Below, one piece after another: positions 7,778-16,276 of a DNA stretch of 33,878 nt; the stretch's first letter is position 1, and every line of letters begins with the position of its first letter. The stretch is from Chloroflexota bacterium. GTDB taxonomy: Bacteria > Chloroflexota > Dehalococcoidia > Lucifugimonadales > VXLM01. Where the stretch lies: contig JAPOPA010000305.1 of NCBI GenBank assembly GCA_026713145.1, positions 1-33,878 on the forward strand. Direction: 5' to 3'. Both the position numbers and the translations under genes were made by a program. The notes beneath the pieces are model-generated. The model had not been told where the DNA came from, did not search any database, and saw only the letters and a program-made list of their open reading frames with translations.

Positions 7778-10018
7778 GTGAACGAGAGAGTACAACGCCT
7801 TTTCGAGAGCCGGTTCCGCATCGCAACCCAACTCTACGCGGGGATCGGAGGGGCCGTTGTCCTGACGGTTGGGGCCAGCCTCGTCGGCTGGTTTTCCTTC
7901 AACAGCGTGGGGGGAGCTCAGAGCCAGGTAAACGAAGAGAGTATCCCTGAGGTAGTGGCGGCATTCGGTGTCGCCCAGCACAGCGGCACGCTGGTGGATG
8001 CGGCTCCACGACTGATGGCTGCCACGAACCCCGGAGACTTGGCGCAGGTCTCGGCAAGCGTGGACGAGGCCCGCGAGAACCTCGAGGCAAACCTTGCCGA
8101 CCTTCTGGGAGGTGAGTCGTCGAACGACAACGGCGCAGTCGAAGGCCCCGGCCCGTCTGAGATTTCGGGACAGGGGGATGCACCAGAAGTCGGACGCTCG
8201 ACGCGCATCCGCGACAGTGTTGACATGCTGATCGTCAACATCAATGCCATTAGAGAGGACATGACAAGGCTCTATGAGCTGAACGTCCGCAGGGACGCAC
8301 TTCGAAGGGATCTCGAACAGCTGCGGGAAAAAATGGATGAAGTCATGGTCCCGGTCGTTGACGACCAACTCTTCTACACCATGACGGGTTACGAAAGTCT
8401 CGACACGTCGCCGGTAGCCCGCGAGGAACACTTCACGGAGACTGAGCTTGCCCGCTACCGCAACTTGGCCGGGCTTCACGCGGACGCCACAACGGCAAAC
8501 CAGCTGCTTGAGGGCGCGTTCTCCATATCATCCGCACCACTTCTGGAACCCCTGCGCGAACGTTTCGAGTCCGCAATCGGCAGCATCGAGCGCAGTGTTA
8601 CCGCCCTTACCGGTTCGCCGCTTCACGATGAGATAACTCCACTGACCACCCAGTTGTTGGACTTGGGTACAGGAGACGACAACGGCTTCGATTTGTTGGA
8701 AGAGCGGCTCCAACTCATACGGCATCAGCAAGACCTCTTAGAGCTAAACAGCGATATTGCCCTTGAGCTAGTCATCGATGTCAATTCGCTCGTGGACTCC
8801 GCGCGCACCAGTGCGGATGAGGCCACACAGGCCTCGTCGCAGGCGATATTTACCGGCAGAACACTACTGCTGGCCATCAGCGGGGTAGGTGTGGCTGGGG
8901 CCATCCTCATCTCTTGGCTCTTTGTCGGACGCGTAATTGTGCGTCGCATCCAATTGCTTTCGAATTGGATGCTGCGAATGGCAGGCGGCGACCTCGAAAC
9001 ACAAGTCGAACTCGGCGGGCGCGATGAGGTCGCGGACATGGCGGACGCACTGGAGGTGTTCCGCCGCCACGCACTCGAAGTGCAACGCCTGAACCTCGTA
9101 GAGCAACTGGCGGAAGAGCTGCAGGGTAAGAACGACCAGTTGGAAAGCGTGCTCGCCGACCTCCGCAAGGCACAGGAACAGATCGTCATGCGGGAGAAGT
9201 TGGCCGCGCTCGGCGAGCTAACTGCCGGCGTCGCCCATGAGATCAAGAACCCACTCAATTTCGTCAAGAACTTCTCCGAATCATCCAACGAACTACTGGA
9301 TGAACTGAAGGAAGTCCTGGATGAGAACGCGAACAAGATAAGCGAGGAAGACCAAAATTACATCAAGGAAATTTCAGGCGATCTCAATAGCAACCTTGAT
9401 CGGATCATTGCGCATGGCGAGCGCGCCAACCGCATCGTTCAGGACATGCTGATGATGGGCCGAGAGACGGGCGAAGAGCGCCCCACCGACATCAACGTTC
9501 TGCTGGATGAACACGCCCGGCTGGCCTACCACAGCGCGCGCGCAACCGATCCGGACTTCCAACTCCACATCGAACAGGAACTGGGCCCGGACGTGGGAGA
9601 GATCGTCGTCAAACCGCAGGACATCGGAAGAGTATTCTTGAACATCGTCGGCAACGCCTGCGACGCAACGGACGAGAAGCGGCGTAAGCTCCACGAATCA
9701 GGTGATAAGTCCTACATGCCGACGCTGTCGCTATTCACCAGCCGTGACGAGGAGAGTATCGCAGTCCGCATCAGGGATAACGGAGACGGAATACCCCCGG
9801 ACGTTGCCGACAGGATTTTCAACCCCTTCTTCACGACCAAACCCACCGACCGGGGAACAGGACTCGGCCTTGCCATCACCAACGACATCGTTCGTCAGCA
9901 CGGCGGCTCCATCTCAGTTAACTCTCAGCCCGGCGAGTTCACTGAGATGTTAGTAAGGCTTCCACTGGAGCCCACCCAGGCAGTTGGCCCGGCGGACGAA
10001 GAACTGCCTGTCGGCTAG
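7778..10018 (+). CDS. Sensor histidine kinase: TorS-like periplasmic helical sensor, HAMP, HisKA, HATPase
   Basis: TM helices near the N terminus and before HAMP (GRVIVRRIQLLSNWMLRMAGGDLETQVELGGRDEVADMADALEVFR). H box ELTAGVAHEIKNPLNFV; NIVGNACDAT; IRDNGDGIP; GTGLGLAI. Confidence 0.95.
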   Translation: MNERVQRLFESRFRIATQLYAGIGGAVVLTVGASLVGWFSFNSVGGAQSQVNEESIPEVVAAFGVAQHSGTLVDAAPRLMAATNPGDLAQVSASVDEARENLEANLADLLGGESSNDNGAVEGPGPSEISGQGDAPEVGRSTRIRDSVDMLIVNINAIREDMTRLYELNVRRDALRRDLEQLREKMDEVMVPVVDDQLFYTMTGYESLDTSPVAREEHFTETELARYRNLAGLHADATTANQLLEGAFSISSAPLLEPLRERFESAIGSIERSVTALTGSPLHDEITPLTTQLLDLGTGDDNGFDLLEERLQLIRHQQDLLELNSDIALELVIDVNSLVDSARTSADEATQASSQAIFTGRTLLLAISGVGVAGAILISWLFVGRVIVRRIQLLSNWMLRMAGGDLETQVELGGRDEVADMADALEVFRRHALEVQRLNLVEQLAEELQGKNDQLESVLADLRKAQEQIVMREKLAALGELTAGVAHEIKNPLNFVKNFSESSNELLDELKEVLDENANKISEEDQNYIKEISGDLNSNLDRIIAHGERANRIVQDMLMMGRETGEERPTDINVLLDEHARLAYHSARATDPDFQLHIEQELGPDVGEIVVKPQDIGRVFLNIVGNACDATDEKRRKLHESGDKSYMPTLSLFTSRDEESIAVRIRDNGDGIPPDVADRIFNPFFTTKPTDRGTGLGLAITNDIVRQHGGSISVNSQPGEFTEMLVRLPLEPTQAVGPADEELPVG

Positions 10019-10107
10019 TGATATCCCGGTTTCGGTAGATAAGGACCCACTAGTCAACCACTGTAGGACCACCGCACAGGCGGAGATGGTTCTTACGGGC
10101 GGTAGTA

Positions 10108-10848
10108 CTATTCAGATGTGGTCTCGAACCTACCGATCAGACCAAAATCCCTTTGTTCGACGGGCACCCTGGCCAGAGACACCGCTTCAGGTAGGACGAT
10201 ACCACCGGAGAAGACCAGCTTCATGGCGTCCTCCACCGTTATATCGGTCTCAATGATGTCGTCTTCGGGAATGAGTGCCATGTTGCCCGATGTGGGATTC
10301 GGAACAGTTGGAATATAGACCACTACGATCGATTCGTCGGTCTTGCTGGAGATGGCTCTTCCCGTAACGAACCCCATTGCCACCATGCCCTCACGCGGCC
10401 ACTCCACGAACACGACGCGCGTGAACTGGTACGGCGAGGTAAGAGAAGCCATCGCCTGTTTGGTCACTCCGAGAACCGTCTTTACCACTGGGATGTGATT
10501 GAGTATGGCATCCTTGAAATCCATGAACGCTCGGCCGATCCTTGTGGCGATGACAAGGCCAACCAGATAGAACAGGACGACCGCCACAATAGCCCCAATC
10601 CCCCAAAAGTCCCAGGGCTCGCCCTCTACCATTGGTAGCCCACGAATGGCGCTGTCGGCGTAGCCGATGATGACCACCAGCACAACCACTGTCACGATGA
10701 TCGGCACCAACTCGAAGAGTCCTGCCAGCACCGTGCCCTGGATGTGGCCCTCGAATCTGCTCCACAGGCCGGGTTCGCATTCCTCTTCTTCTGCCTCGGC
10801 GTCAGGCTGTCCGTTTCCTAGTAACCCCAATGCCCTCGCTCCTTCCAC
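10108..10848 (-). CDS. DUF502 family membrane protein
   Basis: GTVLAGLFELVPIIVTVVVLVVII...IPVVKTVLGVTKQAMAS...FTRVVFVEWPREGMVAMGFVTG...VVVYIPTVPNPTSGNMALIPEDDIIETDITVEDAMKLVFSGGIV is the DUF502 pattern. Confidence 0.9.
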   Translation of the reverse strand: MEGARALGLLGNGQPDAEAEEEECEPGLWSRFEGHIQGTVLAGLFELVPIIVTVVVLVVIIGYADSAIRGLPMVEGEPWDFWGIGAIVAVVLFYLVGLVIATRIGRAFMDFKDAILNHIPVVKTVLGVTKQAMASLTSPYQFTRVVFVEWPREGMVAMGFVTGRAISSKTDESIVVVYIPTVPNPTSGNMALIPEDDIIETDITVEDAMKLVFSGGIVLPEAVSLARVPVEQRDFGLIGRFETTSE

Positions 10849-10963
10849 TCGTCCAATGTCCGGAATTCCTCAATTGGGCGCCGTGCGAAGAGAACTTGCA
10901 CAAATGGCGCACTTGACAGAGAAAACCGACTACCGACTCCCAACCATTGCACTGATTACCATC

Positions 10964-10972
10964 AGTATAGCA
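10964..10972 (-). promoter_or_regulatory. Extended -10 promoter candidate (TGCTATACT) upstream of the DUF502 gene
   Basis: The minus strand reads TGC-TATACT about 115 nt upstream of the DUF502 start. The -35 is weak. Confidence 0.4.
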
Positions 10973-11050
10973 GGACGCTAATTGACACTTGATCCCATCT
11001 AATGGTCAAGTTTTCTGCTGAATTGTGGGTTGGAACGTTGAAGGAGGACC

Positions 11051-12001
11051 CTAAGCCCAGGCAGCCATTTCGGCGTGGAGCTCCGGCGACAGTTCCATTT
11101 CCATCGACTCGATGGCGTTGTCGACGTGGGAGGTTCTGCGAGCGCCGATAAGAACGGACGTGAGGCACCTATTGGCCATCACCCACGCCATCGCCAGCTT
11201 CACCATTGGCACGCCCATTTCATCCGACTTGTCCCGCAGCTTCTCGACGAGCTTGAAGTTGCGGTCTTCGAAATAGATGTCTGCGTGACCCGGCATCACG
11301 TCGAACCGCGTGCCCTTGGGAAACATCGACCGATCGGGAGTGTACTTGCCCGCGAGGAAGCCCGCGGCGAGCGGACTGTATGGAGTGATGCCGACACCCT
11401 CCTTTACGCAGAGCGGGAAAAACTCGGTCTCGGCCTCGACGCGGTCGAGGTGGGAAGGATTGTTCGAGCGCGCCAGGCTGTAGGGAGGCTGGGTGATCTG
11501 GAAGCGAGCCCAGCCGTTCTTGTCGCTCACATCAAGGGCATCTTGTAGTTGTCCGGCGCGGAAGTTGCTGCAACCGACCACGTCAATCTGCCCGGCCTCG
11601 ACTCCCTCGTTAATCGCGCCAAGGTACTCCTCCATTGGCGCATCCTGGAAAGCGGAGTGGGCCTTGTACATCTCAACCTTGTCGACCTGCAGCCTTTCGA
11701 GGCTTTGGGCAAGCGCGCGCTGCACGTTTTCCGCCGTCCCGCCCGAGCTTACCTTGGTGCATATCTTCACCTCGTCGCGCACGCCTCTCGACCGCATCCA
11801 GTTGCCAATGACAACCTCCGACGGGACTTCCCCCGAGGAGTACCCCTCTGCCGTATCGAAAAAGTCGATGCCGTTCTCCAAGGCGTGGTCCATAATCTCA
11901 AAGGCAGTATCCGGGTCGATCTCCCGCCCGAACGTGACGCATCCGAGTCCGATGGCGCTGACTGTTATTCCTGAGTTGCCCAAGGGTCGCTGTTCGATCA
12001 T
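11051..12001 (-). CDS. Aldo/keto reductase
   Basis: RPLGNSGITVSAIGLGCVTFG...FFDTAEGYSSG...VVGCSNF...GITPYSPLAAGFLAGKY...VLIGARRTSHVDNAIE. Confidence 0.95.
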   Translation of the reverse strand: MIEQRPLGNSGITVSAIGLGCVTFGREIDPDTAFEIMDHALENGIDFFDTAEGYSSGEVPSEVVIGNWMRSRGVRDEVKICTKVSSGGTAENVQRALAQSLERLQVDKVEMYKAHSAFQDAPMEEYLGAINEGVEAGQIDVVGCSNFRAGQLQDALDVSDKNGWARFQITQPPYSLARSNNPSHLDRVEAETEFFPLCVKEGVGITPYSPLAAGFLAGKYTPDRSMFPKGTRFDVMPGHADIYFEDRNFKLVEKLRDKSDEMGVPMVKLAMAWVMANRCLTSVLIGARRTSHVDNAIESMEMELSPELHAEMAAWA

Positions 12002-12152
12002 TACGTGTCTCCTTATTTCGTTGGCGGTATTCTACCATGCTCGAAGCCCCACCGAGTGTGACCGAATTTAGCGATAGGTGTACCCACGAGCCGACTGTTT
12101 GAGCGGCCCGCCGGGAAGCACCAAATGTACCTGTCGAAGCCTTGCGGTATCC

Positions 12153-12179
12153 TTGACACTGCTATAGCGATGTGATAAT
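12153..12179 (+). promoter_or_regulatory. Strong sigma70-type promoter for the ACIII operon
   Basis: Perfect TTGACA at 12153-12158, then TGTGATAAT (extended -10) at 12171-12179 with a 15-nt spacer; TAATTT at 12176 gives a 17-nt spacer. The listed ORF start at 12172 lies inside the -10. Confidence 0.6.
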
Positions 12180-12243
12180 TTTCAGCGAGCCGAATTCAAG
12201 GGCTTTTCGGCGTTTGCGCAGCGGCTATCGGAGAAAGGTGCAG

Positions 12244-12588
12244 ATGGACCCAGCAACGCTTTCCAATGCCGAATGGACCGGCATTGCCAACATGTTGACA
12301 AACCTCTGGGTCATGCTTCTTCTCATCATCTGCATCGGTACCCTGTATCTCGCCACTCATGTCGGCATTCCCTCGCTCGTGGCATCCCACCCCCTGCCAC
12401 AATCGGCGCAGCGACTGCGCCTTCCCCTGTACGTTCTCATGTTCGTTGGAATGGCGCTCTATGCGTATTTCGTCGCAGCAGCCATTGGCGAATCGAGTGT
12501 GCTCGGCGACATCTTCGACACGTATTGGATCAAGGGCGGCTCGATCGACCTTCTCGGTCACGGCGGCAACCCTCAGTCCGTGCACTAG
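12244..12588 (+). CDS. Small hydrophobic protein (two predicted TM segments), first gene of the ACIII operon
   Basis: The ATG at 12244 (MDPATLSNAEWTGIANMLTNLWVMLLLIICIGTLYLATHVG...) follows AGAAAGGTG. The upstream ORF extension overlaps the promoter. No family recognised. Confidence 0.75.
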   Translation: MDPATLSNAEWTGIANMLTNLWVMLLLIICIGTLYLATHVGIPSLVASHPLPQSAQRLRLPLYVLMFVGMALYAYFVAAAIGESSVLGDIFDTYWIKGGSIDLLGHGGNPQSVH

Positions 12589-12603
12589 TTAGGGTAGACG
12601 CAC

Positions 12604-13212
12604 TTGCTGCCAGGCGACTTTCAACCACCAAAAAGGCCGACGGGGCGTCGGATCGCCCTATTCGGTGCGTTGGGCCTCGGAGGAGTTGTTGGCCTCGTTG
12701 TAGTCGTCGTCATCGCAACGTTCGTCATCTCTGCGTGGCTTGGACTGCCGCTTGACGCATTCGGCTTGAACGAGGGCCCGGACCAGCCGATAGCGTTCCC
12801 CCACCCAACCCACGTTGAGGACCTCGGACTCGACTGCACCTTCTGTCACAGGAACGTGACCGTGGGCGCCGCAGCGACCATTCCTGCCGTCGGATTCTGC
12901 ATGAGTTGCCACATAACCGTGGGCGACGACAAACCCGAGGTCGAGAAACTGCGAAACTTCCACACGAGCGGTATCCCGGTCGACTGGGTGCGCGTCCATC
13001 GTGTGCCCGACCACGTGAACTTTGTGCACGAGCCCCACATCCGACACTTCTCGGAGCAGTACGGAGGCGCGTCGGGCACGTGCCAGTTGTGTCACGGCGA
13101 CGTAGGCAGCATGGTGAAGGTCCAGCAGGTGCGCTCACTGAAGATGGGCGATTGCGTAGACTGCCACCGCGATAACGAAGCGCCGACCGACTGCACGACG
13201 TGCCATTACTAG
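12604..13212 (+). CDS. actA: Pentaheme cytochrome c, ACIII subunit A
   Basis: N-terminal TM helix plus five CxxCH motifs (CTFCH, CMSCH, CQLCH, CVDCH, CTTCH). TTG start. Directly upstream of the ActB gene. Confidence 0.9.
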   Translation: MLPGDFQPPKRPTGRRIALFGALGLGGVVGLVVVVVIATFVISAWLGLPLDAFGLNEGPDQPIAFPHPTHVEDLGLDCTFCHRNVTVGAAATIPAVGFCMSCHITVGDDKPEVEKLRNFHTSGIPVDWVRVHRVPDHVNFVHEPHIRHFSEQYGGASGTCQLCHGDVGSMVKVQQVRSLKMGDCVDCHRDNEAPTDCTTCHY

Positions 13213-13257
13213 AGGAGATATTCCTCCGCAGAACGCGAGGGAAGTGAAATACAGGGA

Positions 13258-15504
13258 ATGTCCCTAACTCGAAGACAATTCTTGACCCTTATGGGTGGTT
13301 CGGCCACCGCGGTGGCCGCCGCGGCATGCGGCGTTCCCGAAAGGGAACTGCTCGTCCAGTCGCCTATCGAGATGCCCGAGGACATGGTTACCGGCCTCGA
13401 CAACTGGTACGCGACGATTGACCGGCAGAATCGCGCTCCCCTAGGCGTAGTCGTGAGGGTTATGGAGGGCCGCGCGAAGAAAGTCGAGGGCAACGTCGAC
13501 TATCCGGTCAACCGCGGCAAGCACAACGCCGTCGCCGAGGCAGGACTGCAGGGCCTCTACCACCCCGACCGCATCGGCTCGCCCCTGATCCGTACGGGTC
13601 AGCGCGGCGAGGGTAAGTGGGAGCAGCTTAGCTGGACAGACGCCGTCTCCCGCGTGGCCGAGCGACTAGGGGAATTGAGCGGTGAAGAGACCGTTTTCAT
13701 CACGAACCCTGTCAGCGCGCACACGGGGCTGGTCGTGAACCGGTTCGCTGAGGCGCTCGGCGCGAAGCACATGAGCTATGAGCCTCTCGAACGCACCGTG
13801 CTGAAGGCCTCAATGAAGCAGGTATTCGACCAGGAGGCAATGCCCGACTTCGATATCGAGAATGCGGCGTATATCCTGTCGTTCGGCGCGGACTTCCTGA
13901 ACACGTGGGAGTCTCCGGTCCGGTACGCCCGCGGCTACGGCCACTTCCGTCAGGGCGAAAATAGGAGTCGCGGCAAGCTTGTCCACTTCGATTCCCGCTT
14001 TTCGATGACCGGGGCTAACGCCGACGAGTGGGTCTACGTCAAACCCGGCTACGAAGGTGAGGTGGCTCTTGCCATCGCGAACGTCATGATCTCCGCTGGA
14101 CTGCCGGACTCGCCCGCGCTCCATAGGATCACGGGACAAGGCTCGAATAGTTTGGAGAGCTTCACTCCCCAAGCGGTCGGTAGCCGCGCGGGAGTCGATC
14201 CGGAAAAGATCGTCAGGATAGCTCGCGACTTCTTGGAGCACCCTCCTGGGCTCGCCATAGGCGGCGGCTCGGCCGGGGCCCATTCGAATGGGCTGTTCAA
14301 CCTCAACGCGATCTACGCCCTTAACTATCTGTCGGGGAGCGTGGACCAACTCGGAGGGATCACCTTCAATCCCTCTCCGCCAATTAGCGACCTTCCGACC
14401 GCGCCCGACGCAACCTCATTCTCGGATTTCCGGGACCTTGCGGGCCGGATGTCGGGAGGACAGGTCAAGGCGCTTCTCGTACGCAATGCGGACCCGTTCT
14501 ATGGCCTTCCGGAGAATACGGGAATCACACGGGCCAGCTTCAATGTGCCACTCATCGTCAGCTTCTCGAACCGTTTCGACGACACGACGATGCTGGCGGA
14601 CATAATTCTGCCTGAGAACCATTATCTCGAGGACTGGGGAACGGATATCCCCGATCCCGGCCCCGGCTACCAGACGATTGGCTTCCAGCAGCCGGTCGTC
14701 CGACCCTTCTTCGAGTCGAGAGGGCCTCACCTTGGGACGAAGAACTTCGGCGATGTGCTGATGACACTGGCACAGGTGCTGGAAAAGGACCTCGGTCTCG
14801 ACGCCGACAACTTCAAAGGACTCATGGAGAATGACGCCCGCAGACTGCGAGAACTGGACCGCGGTTCCGTTCGCGCGGCGAACGACAAGCTGTTCTGGAA
14901 CACCATCCTCCAGCGTGGCGGCTGGTGGGACACGAACGCGAGTGGAGATATTCACGACCCCCGGTCGGGCCAGTATTCGTTTCCGACGGCTGCCCAAGCG
15001 CCCTCGACGGGAGGCAGTGGAGAATTCCACCTCATGCCGTTCGAGACTACCGGGCTGACGGACGGCCGAGGCGCGGACCTTCCGTGGCTGCAGGCAACGC
15101 CCGACCCGATCACGACGGCCACGTGGCAGACGTGGGTCGAGATCAACTTGAAAAAGGCCGAGGAGATGGGAATTAACGAGGGTGACGTGGTTAAGGTGAC
15201 CTCGGAGCAAGGCTCGATCGAGGCGCTCGCTTACCCCCATCCCGGTATCTCGCCCGACGTGGTGGCGATACCGGTCGGACAGGGACACAAGGGCGGCGGA
15301 CGCTACTCGAAGGACCGGGGAGCGAACGTGCTGTCGATCCTCTCGCCGGTCACCGAAAGCGAGACGGGAGCACTGGCGTGGGCGGCGACACGTGTAAATC
15401 TACGGCGCACGGGCGAATGGATCCGTCTGCCGAAGTTCGAGAACACAGCGCCCGACCTCGCCGAAGACGGACATCGCCGGATAATCCCGCTGACATCAGG
15501 GTAA
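13258..15504 (+). CDS. actB1: ACIII subunit B, molybdopterin-oxidoreductase-like domain
   Basis: Tat-like TRRQFLTLMGG signal. Molybdopterin oxidoreductase fold signatures (GLYHPDRIGSPLIRTGQRGEGKWEQLSWTDAVSRVAERL; MLADIILPENHYLEDWGTD). No N-terminal CxxC iron-sulfur motif. Confidence 0.93.
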   Translation: MSLTRRQFLTLMGGSATAVAAAACGVPERELLVQSPIEMPEDMVTGLDNWYATIDRQNRAPLGVVVRVMEGRAKKVEGNVDYPVNRGKHNAVAEAGLQGLYHPDRIGSPLIRTGQRGEGKWEQLSWTDAVSRVAERLGELSGEETVFITNPVSAHTGLVVNRFAEALGAKHMSYEPLERTVLKASMKQVFDQEAMPDFDIENAAYILSFGADFLNTWESPVRYARGYGHFRQGENRSRGKLVHFDSRFSMTGANADEWVYVKPGYEGEVALAIANVMISAGLPDSPALHRITGQGSNSLESFTPQAVGSRAGVDPEKIVRIARDFLEHPPGLAIGGGSAGAHSNGLFNLNAIYALNYLSGSVDQLGGITFNPSPPISDLPTAPDATSFSDFRDLAGRMSGGQVKALLVRNADPFYGLPENTGITRASFNVPLIVSFSNRFDDTTMLADIILPENHYLEDWGTDIPDPGPGYQTIGFQQPVVRPFFESRGPHLGTKNFGDVLMTLAQVLEKDLGLDADNFKGLMENDARRLRELDRGSVRAANDKLFWNTILQRGGWWDTNASGDIHDPRSGQYSFPTAAQAPSTGGSGEFHLMPFETTGLTDGRGADLPWLQATPDPITTATWQTWVEINLKKAEEMGINEGDVVKVTSEQGSIEALAYPHPGISPDVVAIPVGQGHKGGGRYSKDRGANVLSILSPVTESETGALAWAATRVNLRRTGEWIRLPKFENTAPDLAEDGHRRIIPLTSG

Positions 15505-15526
15505 GGGGAAACGGAGCCGGAGCAAT

Positions 15527-16276
15527 ATGGCAAGTACGAATACGCAATGGGGAATGGTGATTGATGTCGACAAGTGCATCGGCTGTCAGGGATGCGTTGT
15601 CGCGTGTCAGTCCGAGAATAATATCCCCATAAACACCGAGGACCTCTTCAACCAGCGTCGAGCAATCGAGTGGATTCGTGTCGAGCGCTACTGGGAGGGC
15701 GAGTTCCCGGACGTCAAGGCGCGGTTCATTCCAATTCTGTGCCAGCACTGCAACGACGCTCCCTGCGAGCCGGTCTGTCCCGTGTTCGCCACGTACCACA
15801 ACAACGAGGGCATGAACGTGCAGGTGTACAACCGCTGTATCGGTACGCGGTTCTGCGCCAACAACTGCCCATACCACGTCCGGTTCTTCAACTTCTGGGA
15901 GCCGGAGTGGCCGGAGACTCTGACGAACCAGCTCAACCCGGATGTGACCGTGCGCAGTCGCGGGATCATGGAGAAGTGCACATTCTGCATACAGCGCATT
16001 CGCCGCACGAGTCGAGAGGCCGCGCGCGACGGCGAGGAGCTGTCCGACGACTCACGCGAGTTGAACCCGGCCTGCGTAAACGCATGTCCAACGGATACCC
16101 TGTTCTTCGGCGACTTGAATGACCCGGACAGCAAGGTCGCGAAGCTGGCGAAGGAAGAGATGAGTGATGACGGACGCGGCTACCACCTGATGCCGCAGTA
16201 CGGGACATCGCCCAACGTGATTTATCTGAAGAAGGTGGATGAGTCCACCAAGGATTCCAACGGCTCACATGAATAA
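15527..16276 (+). CDS. actB2: ACIII subunit B, 4Fe-4S ferredoxin-type protein (separate gene)
   Basis: CIGCQGCVVAC, CQHCNDAPCEPVCP, CIGTRFCANNCPYHVRFFNF, CTFCIQRI and CVNACPTDTLFFGDL, typical of the PsrB/ActB iron-sulfur part. Confidence 0.94.
   Translation: MASTNTQWGMVIDVDKCIGCQGCVVACQSENNIPINTEDLFNQRRAIEWIRVERYWEGEFPDVKARFIPILCQHCNDAPCEPVCPVFATYHNNEGMNVQVYNRCIGTRFCANNCPYHVRFFNFWEPEWPETLTNQLNPDVTVRSRGIMEKCTFCIQRIRRTSREAARDGEELSDDSRELNPACVNACPTDTLFFGDLNDPDSKVAKLAKEEMSDDGRGYHLMPQYGTSPNVIYLKKVDESTKDSNGSHE

Noticed and set aside
14416-15288. 290 aa minus-strand ORF within actB1
   Set aside because: Shadow ORF antisense to a clear molybdopterin-oxidoreductase-like CDS.
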